Positions 1 to 6,439 of a DNA stretch of 8,770 bases are shown here, piece by piece. The notes beneath the pieces are model-generated. The model was not told the origin of the DNA. It saw only the letters and a list, made by a program, of their open reading frames with translations, and ran no database searches. Made by a program: the position numbers and the translations under genes. The DNA comes from Chloroflexota bacterium (GTDB taxonomy: Bacteria > Chloroflexota > Dehalococcoidia > SAR202 > UBA11138). The first letter of the stretch is position 1. The number at the start of each line of letters is the position of its first letter. The stretch lies in contig PAIW01000001.1 of assembly GCA_002710885.1 (NCBI GenBank), positions 1-8,770 of the forward strand, written 5' to 3'.

Positions 1-615
1 ATTGGTAGAGAGCCGGAGGAGTTATCCCATCTGCTAGTGACTCATGCTCATCCCGACCACATCGGCTCGGCTAGCAGCGTTGCCAAGAAAACCGGAGCGC
101 GAGTGATCGCTCACCAAGCCGACACAAAACGCCGAGGCAACGGAGCGAGCCTGAATTACATGGGCGTGTTTGGTTCCCTGCCCGTCCCGCTCCCTTTTTT
201 CGAGCGTACACCAGTCGCCACATTGGTCGATGAGGGTGACGTTCTGCCGATTGCTGGCGGAATCCGAGTCATCCACACTCCAGGTCACACGCCAGGAAGT
301 GTCTGCTTTCTGGAGGAAGGAACCGGTTCCCTGTTTTCCGGAGACACAATATTCAGTGACGGAGAGCGGGTAAGCAGGTCGGTGCCCTTCCCTGGGTACG
401 ACGCAGAGGCCTATCGGACCTCGCTGGCTCGACTAGCCACCCTCGACTTCGACGCCATATGTGGCGGACACGGCGCCCCGCTCAAATCCGGTGGGGCAGG
501 AAAACTTCAGGAGCTACTAGAGGCGCGCCCAGAGCTTCCCACATGGAGGCAGTTCTTCAGAAGCATTCCCCGGCGCATCAAAAAGTCCCAAAGCATGACG
601 GGCGAGGAGATATAG
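1..615 (+). CDS. MBL-fold metallo-hydrolase, 5' end outside the window
   Basis: This is the C-terminal 204 residues of a metallo-beta-lactamase-superfamily hydrolase. The reading frame is open from the first base, so the start lies upstream of the window. The visible zinc site is complete: THAHPDH (H15, H17, D19, H20, counting from the window edge), TPGHT (H96), SGDT (D115) and GGHG (H157). This order and spacing is that of the glyoxalase II/RNase Z-like hydrolases that bind two metal ions and use a bridging water to hydrolyse esters, thioesters or similar bonds. The substrate cannot be told from the sequence. The tail after H157 is basic and ends at a TAG at 613-615. The next gene converges on it with only 30 bp between the two stops, and I see no terminator hairpin there. 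Family assignment is firm; specific function is unknown. Confidence 0.93.
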   Translation: MGREPEELSHLLVTHAHPDHIGSASSVAKKTGARVIAHQADTKRRGNGASLNYMGVFGSLPVPLPFFERTPVATLVDEGDVLPIAGGIRVIHTPGHTPGSVCFLEEGTGSLFSGDTIFSDGERVSRSVPFPGYDAEAYRTSLARLATLDFDAICGGHGAPLKSGGAGKLQELLEARPELPTWRQFFRSIPRRIKKSQSMTGEEI

Positions 616-645
616 GGCCTTATACCCTTCGCGCTCCTCCAAAAT

Positions 646-1008
646 TCACGCCAACTCGACCGCCGCCGCATAAGCGTAAGCCACATAGCCACTCGGAGCC
701 AGGTCAAGCTCCTTGAATTCCTCGGACTGGTCGATTCTTCCAGTATCGGACGGGCTGGGCATCATACGCAGCACAAGCTCTCGCAGTCGTCCATCGGGAA
801 GAACCACGACACAGCCGCGTGCGGGATCGGCCACGCCAGCGGAATCAATCTCAAAGGCCTGAATTGAACTTGTTCCCATAAAGAACGGGAACGGGTCGAG
901 AGCGGCAGCTAGCTCTTCCAACAGCTTGTTCAATTCCCCGGCCGCTCGATGCAAAACACCGTCCGCTATGGCCCGTTTGACGATGGGGCCGATGCTATCG
1001 GATTGCAT
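646..1008 (-). CDS. Uncharacterised 120-residue protein
   Basis: I do not recognise a family. The protein begins MQSDSIGPIVKRAIADGV, has an amphipathic, leucine- and alanine-rich helix around residues 20-38 (GELNKLLEELAAAL), then a probable beta-rich middle (FEIDSAGVAD, GCVVVLPDGRLRELVLRMM), and ends in an alanine/tyrosine-rich tail. There is no signal peptide, membrane segment or obvious metal motif, so it is likely cytoplasmic. The ATG at 1008 has no strong Shine-Dalgarno. Base composition resembles the preceding MBL gene, towards which it converges. It is read divergently from the tRNA cluster, so its promoter must share the short 1009-1081 spacer. It looks genuinely coding because it has no competing frame and normal residue composition. 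Confidence 0.68.
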   Translation of the reverse strand: MQSDSIGPIVKRAIADGVLHRAAGELNKLLEELAAALDPFPFFMGTSSIQAFEIDSAGVADPARGCVVVLPDGRLRELVLRMMPSPSDTGRIDQSEEFKELDLAPSGYVAYAYAAAVELA

Positions 1009-1029
1009 GGTTGTTTGGCCGCCTCACGT

Positions 1030-1059
1030 TTGACACTAAACTGCGGCGTAATATATCAT
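1030..1059 (+). promoter_or_regulatory. Sigma-70-type promoter of the tRNA-Met/Val/Leu cluster
   Basis: A perfect -35 box TTGACA (1030-1035) is followed after 18 bp by TATCAT (1054-1059), five of six matches to the -10 consensus. TATATC at 1052-1057 with a 16-bp spacer is the alternative. Transcription would begin near 1066, about 16 bp before the first base of tRNA-Met, which is the expected arrangement for a tRNA operon. Confidence 0.6.
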
Positions 1060-1081
1060 TTTGTGCAGGTGTCACTTAGGT

Positions 1082-1154
1082 GGCAACGTAGCTCAGCGGT
1101 TAGAGCGGGCGCTTCATAAGCGCTAGGTCACTGGTTCGATCCCAGTCGTTGCCA
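1082..1154 (+). tRNA. tRNA-Met(CAT), elongator type
   Basis: A complete cloverleaf is visible. The acceptor stem GGCAACG/CGTTGCC pairs perfectly, the D arm is GCTC...GAGC, the anticodon stem GGCGC/GCGCT closes the loop TTCATAA with anticodon CAT at 1115-1117, and the T arm is ACTGG-TTCGATC-CCAGT with discriminator A at 1154. The G1-C72 pair and the absence of three G-C pairs in the anticodon stem argue against an initiator tRNA. A tRNA-Ile(CAT) read after lysidine modification is the other possibility, but the ends resemble classical elongator tRNA-Met. The 3' CCA is not encoded (A is followed by CTC). It is the first gene of a three-tRNA cluster. Confidence 0.93.
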
Positions 1155-1260
1155 CTCCGCAAGGACAACAAAGGGGCGGAGCCATCGGCTTTATCGCGTA
1201 TATATGAAGCCGCATCGTCGCCGACAAACGTTCTCAAGGGACGATCCAGGCTGTGCACGA

Positions 1261-1336
1261 GGGTGATTAGCTCAGCGGTTAGAGCGCTCGCCTCACACGC
1301 GAGAGGTCCGAGGTTCGAATCCTCGATTACCCACCA
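1261..1336 (+). tRNA. tRNA-Val(CAC)
   Basis: The acceptor stem GGGTGAT/ATTACCC pairs with one G-T wobble. The anticodon stem CTCGC/GCGAG holds the loop CTCACAC with anticodon CAC at 1294-1296, which reads GTG. The T arm is CGAGG-TTCGAAT-CCTCG. Discriminator A and an encoded CCA end the gene at 1336. It lies 106 bp after tRNA-Met with no separate strong promoter, so the two are probably co-transcribed. Confidence 0.95.
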
Positions 1337-1414
1337 AAATTCGTTGGATTGGCTCACGAGGGTATTTGTCCAACCCGCCGAATTTCAACTCCTCAAGACA
1401 CCTGGACAGAATTT

Positions 1415-1500
1415 GCCGAAGTGGCGGAATGGTAGACGCGCTACGTTCAGGACGTAGTATCCTTACGGATGTGTGGGTTCGACTCCCTCCTTCGGCACCA
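1415..1500 (+). tRNA. tRNA-Leu(CAG)
   Basis: This is a class II tRNA with a long variable arm (about TATCCTTACGGATGT). The acceptor stem GCCGAAG/CTTCGGC is perfect. The anticodon stem CTACG/CGTAG holds the loop TTCAGGA with anticodon CAG at 1448-1450, which reads CTG. The T stem GTGGG/CCCTC has one T-T mismatch. CCA is encoded (1498-1500). An integrase pseudogene ends about 80 bp downstream on the opposite strand, so the 3' half of this gene is the likely attachment site of a former integrated element. Confidence 0.94.
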
Positions 1501-1579
1501 ATACTCAAAACAACAGCATTTTCGTGACTAAACGGGCCGCTCGCTATGAGCAGTCCGTGTGTTTTGCCGACATAGATAC

Positions 1580-2326
1580 TCAACTCCCTTGATTCATAGC
1601 TTTGGCGAACACCTCTGCGGTCTCCCTCTGCCAAGCAGGCATCAGGTGTGCATAGATGTCCAATATCATGCTGACGCTGGAATGCCCCAACCTCTTGCTC
1701 ACAAGTACTGGACTCTGGCCGCTCTGGAGAAGCACAAAGGCGTGAAAGTGCCTCAAATCGTGAGTTTGACGAGACCGACGGTTACTCGTTTCTCTGCCCG
1801 ATCCAACGCTCTCGTGAGCTTCATGGGGTTAAGAGGTTGACCGAATTCATCGGGCAACACGAGGTCGTTATCCCGGTAACTCCGCGCCATTGTCAGGCGG
1901 TGTTCCATCTGACGTACCTTGTGGGCCCGTATTACCGCCATAGTGCCATCGTCTAGATTGACTATTCTGCGAGATACTGTGGACTTAGGAGGCTCGAATA
2001 TCACCCCTTTTTCGGCTGACCTCACAAGTGAATTGATGATGGACATTACTTGTCGGTTGAAGTCGACCGGTTGCCAGTGAAGTCCAAGACACTCGCCTCT
2101 TCGAATTCCTGAGTATGCGATCAGATGGATGGCCGGACACAGATCGTCATCATGTTCGATTGAATCCGCAAGAATACTGTTCACGGTGCTAACGCTCGGC
2201 GGCTGGACTTCCGGTTCCTTAGTCCCCGGGGAAGTAACCAGTTGGGCTGGATTGCAGAATATCAGTTCCATCTGTACAGCGGCCTTCAGAGCCGTCGAGA
2301 GGATGCAGTGGCCGAAGTGACCTCAC
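1580..2326 (-). pseudogene. Tyrosine recombinase (phage-type integrase), frameshifted
   Basis: This is the core-binding end plus the catalytic domain of a lambda-type site-specific recombinase. The upstream piece (stop 1753-1755) holds the first catalytic arginine in YSGIRRGECLGLHW and the hairpin lysine in PPKSTVSRR. The downstream piece, in another frame and ending at a TGA at 1580-1582, holds HDLRHFHA, RLGHSS and the nucleophile tyrosine in LDIYAHL. The join lies at 1760-1765: adding one base to the minus-strand CTCAC (to give CTCCAC) restores KLHDLRH, so a single-base loss is the simplest explanation. The N-terminus is also damaged. The homologous reading runs upstream of the ATG at 2271 through ILSTALKAAVQ to about 2317, then meets an in-frame TGA (2323-2325) next to what looks like one extra base. 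The SAM-like DNA-binding domain is not recognisable beyond this. Its C-terminus faces tRNA-Leu(CAG), as is usual for a tRNA-targeting integrase. A sequencing error could explain one lesion but hardly both. Confidence 0.85.
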
Positions 2327-2775
2327 AGCGTGACTCTACCGCCACGGAGGGTTGAGTGCGGTCAGACCAGATGGACGGGGGAGGCGAGGTGAGACCATCG
2401 GTGGCTCGAGACCAATCGATTCGGTCAGAGATATTCCAACTTAAGAGCCCGATAAGTCGCCGCAACGAAACCGATCCCGACACCTGTTGGATGGCCGCGT
2501 ACGGATATAAACTCGTGGTCCCACTTCAATCGGCGAAGGCTTCGTACGTGATCGTCTTGGCGTTCGGTCTTGGGGTTCGCCGACGGCCTTAAACGCGCCT
2601 TCCGAGGTGATGGTCGCGCTATCGTCCTTTAGCTTGGCGGACAATCCTTTGAGCTGCTCGAAACTGTACTCGGAGAGTTAGCCGACGCCTGGTTCGCGGG
2701 CGCCAATAAAACCGCCCCGGAGGTGTCGATGACCACACCTGAGTTTGAGGCTATCCTCCTGCGTTGTAAAAGAGA
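2327..2775. other. Spacer of about 450 bp without a convincing gene
   Basis: Several short frames are open on both strands (for instance a plus-strand frame 2633-2793 containing LLETVLGELADAWF, and minus-strand frames around 2441-2644), but they overlap one another, lack ribosome sites, and none shows a family motif. The piece next to 2326 may contain the decayed N-terminal part of the integrase. I see no terminator, tRNA or repeat. Confidence 0.5.
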
Positions 2776-3162
2776 TCATATTTTCTTGTTTCCATGCCGG
2801 TATGGGCGAGTTTGATTGAATTCCATTTTTATTTGAAGGGCTTTTTCAAGATTTAGATCTAATTTGCCACATAAATCAGCAATTCTAATAATGGTATCAG
2901 CTAGTTCAAAAATAAAACCTTCGGGTTTCCCATCAGGTCCTCTGTATAACTTTTTTTCTCCGTGGGAACGATACTCTTCAAGAGCTTCACTCAATTCTGA
3001 GTGCATTAATGCTATTTTTTCTCCGATGTTAACTTCTTCATCCCACCATCCTTTTGATCTTGCGGTGTTATGTGATTCAGTTATCAGTTTTTTAATTGTT
3101 AATTCATTGGTTTGCGTTTCATCAGGAGATTGAACATCGTCATCAAGTCGAGAACTACTCAC
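2776..3162 (-). CDS. MazG-like nucleotide pyrophosphohydrolase
   Basis: This 128-residue all-alpha NTP pyrophosphatase of the MazG/dUTPase-2-like superfamily hydrolyses (d)NTPs to (d)NMP and pyrophosphate with magnesium. The family signature is visible as E56-LS-E59, then 26 residues, then E86-LA-D89, matching the ExxE(12-28)ExxD pattern. A loop with GPDGKPEG before the second motif and a basic C-terminus (RPYRHGNKK) resemble the short MazG-like proteins common in phages and islands. The first 20 residues are polar and probably disordered. The start is GTG at 3162, chosen because a perfect AGGAGG lies 6 bases upstream. It overlaps the preceding 60-codon gene by 8 bp, implying translational coupling. 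Codons are clearly AT-rich (many ATT, AAA, GAA, TTT) compared with surrounding genes, suggesting horizontal acquisition. Natural substrate is unknown; house-cleaning or phage nucleotide-pool control are both possible. Confidence 0.9.
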   Translation of the reverse strand: MSSSRLDDDVQSPDETQTNELTIKKLITESHNTARSKGWWDEEVNIGEKIALMHSELSEALEEYRSHGEKKLYRGPDGKPEGFIFELADTIIRIADLCGKLDLNLEKALQIKMEFNQTRPYRHGNKKI

Positions 3163-3337
3163 ACTTCACCTCCTCGTTGTATTTCTGGTGAGCCTCGGCG
3201 CACCATCGGCGTGGGGTAAGGTCACCGTTCCCACTGCGGGCAGTGGGAACGGTGCGGGATTTTAGGACGGCGACCTCGTCGTGAGAGTGATCCTGTGCCT
3301 TTTTCCAAAACCTACGACCCTCTTCAATGTTTGGCAT
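3155..3337 (-). CDS. Unknown 60-residue basic protein coupled to the MazG-like gene
   Basis: The protein starts MPNIEEGRRFWKKAQDHS and ends HQKYNEEVKCE. I do not recognise a family. It is hydrophilic and charged with no membrane segment. The ATG at 3337 follows a good AGGAGA site with a 7-base spacer, and the stop TAG overlaps the GTG start of the MazG-like gene by 8 bp, both signs of a real two-gene unit. The middle of the coding sequence (3223-3254) is a perfect 14-bp inverted repeat, which is unusual inside a gene and may mark an inserted hairpin or a structured RNA element rather than ordinary coding sequence. Base composition is higher in G+C than the MazG-like gene that follows. It could instead be a non-coding leader. 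Confidence 0.5.
   Translation of the reverse strand: MPNIEEGRRFWKKAQDHSHDEVAVLKSRTVPTARSGNGDLTPRRWCAEAHQKYNEEVKCE
3169..3174 (-). promoter_or_regulatory. Shine-Dalgarno AGGAGG of the MazG-like gene
   Basis: The consensus AGGAGG is followed by a 6-base spacer and the GTG at 3162. It lies inside the last codons of the upstream small gene, so ribosomes finishing that gene can restart here. It fixes the non-ATG start of the MazG-like gene. Confidence 0.8.
3223..3254. repeat. Perfect 14-bp inverted repeat with 4-base loop
   Basis: The left arm CACCGTTCCCACTG (3223-3236), loop CGGG and right arm CAGTGGGAACGGTG (3241-3254) are exact reverse complements. The RNA hairpin would be very stable on either strand. 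No T-run follows on either side, so it is not a typical intrinsic terminator. It sits within the 60-codon gene, about 60 bp upstream of the MazG-like start. Confidence 0.9.
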
Positions 3338-3593
3338 AGCTTCTCTCCTCTAAGTTGCTCGTGGTAGGTGCACACTCGCCACGCGTGCCGACTGCTGGTC
3401 CAGCGTGGCGCGGGCCACTTGTTGCGGTAGTCTACGAACTCGCACATGAGACAGGTGGGTTCATCGTGGACGTTCCAGGCTAACCTCGCATGACAGCGGC
3501 TACACTCCGTTGGTGGGGTCTCCGGCCTGGGGAATCATCGCCCTTCATTGGTTTCTTCCGCTGGGGCTGAGGCGGGTTGGCAAGGGTCTTCAT
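3262..3593 (-). pseudogene. Small zinc-ribbon protein gene, apparently frameshifted
   Basis: An ATG at 3593 has a GGAG site 7 bases upstream and opens MKTLANPPQPQRKKPMKGDD, then this frame runs into a short basic tail and stops. From about 3534 an adjacent frame, which has no start of its own before 3447, encodes CSRCHARLAW and CLMCEF, two CxxC knuckles (cysteine codons within 3493-3504 and 3442-3453) spaced as in zinc ribbons, followed by an aromatic/basic stretch. A single-base change near 3530-3540 would join the two into one small zinc-binding protein of about 110 residues. Its 3' end overlaps the 60-codon gene in another frame, so the natural end may be shorter. Such zinc-ribbon proteins are common in phages and islands, which fits the neighbouring integrase relic. 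The function is not known and the joined reading is inferred. Confidence 0.42.
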
Positions 3594-3680
3594 TCGACAA
3601 CTCCGTGACAACGACATATATAGCTATCTGTCTGCCTTGCTCAACACCGAAGGAGTGCGTCTTTGGGGCGTCTTTATCGC

Positions 3681-4991
3681 CTACGGGGTGAATCCGAGTT
3701 CTTTGGCCTTCTTTAAATCCCGTTCTGCTTCTTTTGACTTACCAAGTTCTTCGTAAATCAACCCCCGTAGGTGGTAAGCCACAGAGTACTGTGGATTAAG
3801 TCGGGTGGCCTCATCTAAGTCCTTAATTGCTCGATCAAACTGTTCTAGAACACCGTAAGCACTACCCCTACTCACGAAGGTCACGGCGAACTTGGGGTCG
3901 AGGCGTATGGCTTCGTCGTAGTCCTCTATCGCCCGCTCGTACCTGCCCAAGGCAGCGTAAGCCCACCCTCTGGCGATATAGGCGTTAGAGTTCCGGGGAG
4001 CGAGCCTTATGGCCTCGTCATATTGCACTATAGCCCCCTCATGGTCACCGTCTTCCGCGAAGTCGATTCCTTTATCGACATAATCGTTGGCCGATCTTTC
4101 AGAAATCTGTGTAGAGGGTTGCGTGGTTGGTGCGGGAGAAGTGAGAGTGCCGTCTCGGACTAATTCGGCAACCTTTTTTCTATATTCCTTGTAGTTGTGA
4201 TTGTTTGGATCAAGATCTATAGCCTTATCCATGTCCCCTAACGCAAGCTTGTACTGGCCAAGGTAATCCGCATAGACAAGTCCCCTGTTGTAATAGAGTG
4301 TTGGGTACACTGGATTGAGTCTTATGGCTTCGTTGTAGTCCTCTATAGCCCGTTCATATTGCCCTAAACCAGAGTACGCTGTGGCTCTGTTGCTGTAGCC
4401 TGCTGCTACTTCCGGTGCGAGTTGTATAGCCTTATCAGAGTCCTGTATCGATTGCTCGTATTGTCCTAAGTCGTTGTAGAGAGCACTTCTGGCTATGAAA
4501 GCTTCTACAAGCCGTGGTTCTAATTGGATGGCTTCTTGTAAGTCTTTTAATGCCTTTTCGGACTGGCCGATGCGGTAGTAAAGGAAAGCTCTGTTTACGT
4601 AAGCTTGGGTGGCCGAAGGTGCGAGTCGAATTACTTCGGTGTAGTCCTGGATAGCTCGTTCAACTTGACCTAGTCTGACGTATGCAATGCCCCTTTTCAT
4701 GTAGGCGATCTCGTTTTGTGGACTGAGGCGGATGGCCTCGTCGTATTCTTCTATCGCTTTCTGGTAAATCCCTTGAGTAACATATTTGTTGCCACTCTCT
4801 AAATGACTGTTGGCACTTAGAGCGACTTCAGGTGTGGACGTAATGATCGGCGGCAATGGCTTAGCCAAAGGGGCAGGCAACACAGTCGGGGTGGGTAAAG
4901 GTGTCAAAGCAGCAATGGTGGGTAGTATTTTGACCTCTGGAGGCAGGGTGTCTGAAATCTGAGAACCCCCGCAAGCTACCAGCAGCAACAT
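3681..4991 (-). CDS. Tetratricopeptide-repeat lipoprotein
   Basis: This 436-residue protein probably mediates protein-protein contacts at the outer face of the cytoplasmic membrane. It begins with a lipobox (LLVAC, Cys7), then a Pro/Thr-rich linker (residues 20-56), then ten 34-residue TPR units in two blocks: six at about 63-264 and four at about 302-434, separated by a Pro/Thr/Ser linker (281-299). The repeats carry the usual pattern (Y..RG.AY..LG.Y..AI.DY.EAIRL.P). The ATG at 4991 leaves too short a signal peptide with no basic residue. In frame upstream, 13 further codons read (M)KLTISFLLPAAF from an ATC at 5030-5028 with GGGAG 6 bases before it, giving a textbook 20-residue lipoprotein signal. 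The true start is therefore probably 5030 at a rare ATC codon, or a miscalled ATG. The gene stands alone, and the partner and process are unknown. Confidence 0.93.
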   Translation of the reverse strand: MLLLVACGGSQISDTLPPEVKILPTIAALTPLPTPTVLPAPLAKPLPPIITSTPEVALSANSHLESGNKYVTQGIYQKAIEEYDEAIRLSPQNEIAYMKRGIAYVRLGQVERAIQDYTEVIRLAPSATQAYVNRAFLYYRIGQSEKALKDLQEAIQLEPRLVEAFIARSALYNDLGQYEQSIQDSDKAIQLAPEVAAGYSNRATAYSGLGQYERAIEDYNEAIRLNPVYPTLYYNRGLVYADYLGQYKLALGDMDKAIDLDPNNHNYKEYRKKVAELVRDGTLTSPAPTTQPSTQISERSANDYVDKGIDFAEDGDHEGAIVQYDEAIRLAPRNSNAYIARGWAYAALGRYERAIEDYDEAIRLDPKFAVTFVSRGSAYGVLEQFDRAIKDLDEATRLNPQYSVAYHLRGLIYEELGKSKEAERDLKKAKELGFTP

Positions 4992-5030
4992 AAATGCTGC
5001 GGGGAGAAGAAATGATATTGTGAGTTTGAT

Positions 5031-5515
5031 ATTAATCTCCCGATCCCCCAGTTTTACTAATCGTCTATGGGACTCCTAGCCGTTAGGTTCCATCAGTTAC
5101 GGCTAATCCCTTAGAGGAAACTATTGGGCTGTTGGATGAATAGCGCGGACGCTATCCCCATCCCCTAGACTCGCCACCCAATAAACATTCGTTTCAACCC
5201 ATATTAACCATCGACGGGCGTATGTTCACATTGGCAGTGTGCAGACACGTTGACAAATCCTTCTCTGGTGCGCGACTAGTAGTCACCCCGGAATGGATAG
5301 AACAAAATGAATTTGGCGTATCGGTATATGGAAATGATTTTACAAGTTAAATTCATGGTATCTGCAATAAAGCACCCATATATGGGAGTATATATCAAGA
5401 AATTTCATCCACACCAGGCATATCGCCGAATGGAATAATTGCCCGACTCAAAACACACGCCAGCGATCAGGCATGTACTTCGTCTAGAATCCTCGACAGA
5501 AAAGTTCGTAAACTC
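5031..5515. other. Spacer of about 480 bp; ribosome site of the TPR gene, otherwise nothing firm
   Basis: The left end holds the GGGAG site (5037-5041) of the TPR lipoprotein. No clear -35/-10 pair for that gene was found. A 7-bp inverted repeat TAGCCGT/ACGGCTA flanks a 15-base loop near 5077-5105, and a 12-bp palindrome CCCATATATGGG lies at 5375-5386; either may be chance. The longest plausible plus-strand frame (ATG 5222 to stop 5350, 42 codons) has no good ribosome site and no family motif. Confidence 0.45.
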
Positions 5516-6427
5516 CTACCTCAAAAGCACTGGCTGGACCCAAGCTTTTGCTCCATCAGAGTCAGTTACCTCTGCGCGGACATAACCTTCATCCCCTCTG
5601 AACTTGTAACTGACGTCTGGGCCTGGTATTTCTTCCAATATGGTCCCACCACTCCCGATAAATCTGGTTAGGTAAAGGTAGTCAGTATCAGCACATATCC
5701 CGACTCTTAGAGTAGCCCCATCGGTCTCAATGTCACATAATTCAACCCCGCTGGAGGAGTAAAAATCCCCTCTCCCAAGGGCTGCTACCAAAGCTTCCGA
5801 TTCTCCTGATTCTGAGCGTACAACGACCCAGCCGCGACCTGGGTTTTCCATGGTTGGATGGAAATCATGGTAATTATGAGAATCATCGGTTGCGGCCCCG
5901 AAAATAAGGTTTCCTCTAGTCAGCATTTCGTCCCACATATCCGTAGTAGACACTTTGCCAAAACCCCCTAGATTGTTACTACCGCGGCTTGCGTTATACA
6001 CCTCAAACATAGTAGATCCAACGACGCGTGACATATGAGTATGATCGAAAGCCCATTTCCAGTTCGGATGATTGATGCAGGTGATTCCGCCTGCGTCTCG
6101 AATCGCATCGATGTTGATCTGAAGCGTCGAAACAATATCTTCACCAACAAGCGGAGTCACCAGACGATTTATCCCTATCGCGCCTATATGTATTGGCAGA
6201 TTAGTGTCTGATGCAAAAGTCGAGACCTCTTCCCCGGGGATTAACGTCATATTGCCCTTACCCGATTGCCCATAGTCCAACAAAGTAAGGTGGTTATGGT
6301 CACTCAGTACCAAAAAGTCATACCCGTGACTTTCAAACCACTCGCACACTTTTTCAGGAGATGCGTCACCATCCGATTCAGTTGTGTGGGTATGTATGTT
6401 CCCTTTATACCACTGTTGACGAGCCAT
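5516..6427 (-). CDS. PHP-domain metal-dependent hydrolase (CehA/McbA-like)
   Basis: This 303-residue protein of the polymerase-and-histidinol-phosphatase (PHP) superfamily has a TIM-barrel-like fold with a cluster of divalent metals that hydrolyses phosphoesters or, in the CehA/McbA branch, other esters. The metal ligands appear in family order: NIHTHT (H12, H14), D19, LSDHN (D43, H44), PGEE (E66, E67), H80, INHPN (H120), FEVYN (E142) and TDDSHN (D181, D182, H184). The last 80 residues form a beta-rich tail beyond the barrel. There is no signal peptide, so it is likely cytoplasmic. The start is ATG 6427 because AAGGAG lies 6 bases upstream. A longer in-frame reading from a TTG at 6448 would place that ribosome site inside the gene and is rejected. 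The gene has no close neighbour in its own direction, and the substrate cannot be deduced. Confidence 0.93.
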   Translation of the reverse strand: MARQQWYKGNIHTHTTESDGDASPEKVCEWFESHGYDFLVLSDHNHLTLLDYGQSGKGNMTLIPGEEVSTFASDTNLPIHIGAIGINRLVTPLVGEDIVSTLQINIDAIRDAGGITCINHPNWKWAFDHTHMSRVVGSTMFEVYNASRGSNNLGGFGKVSTTDMWDEMLTRGNLIFGAATDDSHNYHDFHPTMENPGRGWVVVRSESGESEALVAALGRGDFYSSSGVELCDIETDGATLRVGICADTDYLYLTRFIGSGGTILEEIPGPDVSYKFRGDEGYVRAEVTDSDGAKAWVQPVLLR

Positions 6428-6433
6428 AAAGTT

Positions 6434-6439
6434 CTCCTT
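6434..6439 (-). promoter_or_regulatory. Shine-Dalgarno AAGGAG of the PHP hydrolase
   Basis: AAGGAG followed by six bases and ATG at 6427. It decides between this start and an upstream in-frame TTG at 6448. Confidence 0.75.

Noticed and set aside
1100..1634. Minus-strand frames 1100-1357 and 1293-1634 and plus-strand frame 1149-1457
   Set aside because: They run across the tRNA-Met, tRNA-Val and tRNA-Leu genes. Peptides such as GNRGFEPRTSRV and AEGGSRTHTSVRI are the familiar antisense readings of tRNAs and are not proteins.
2633..2793. Plus-strand frame with LLETVLGELADAWFAGANK
   Set aside because: It looks protein-like, but there is no start with a ribosome site, no known motif, and a minus-strand frame over the same bases looks equally plausible.
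5375..5386. Palindrome CCCATATATGGG as an operator
   Set aside because: It is a single short palindrome in a spacer, far from any start codon and not repeated elsewhere in the window, so chance is likely.
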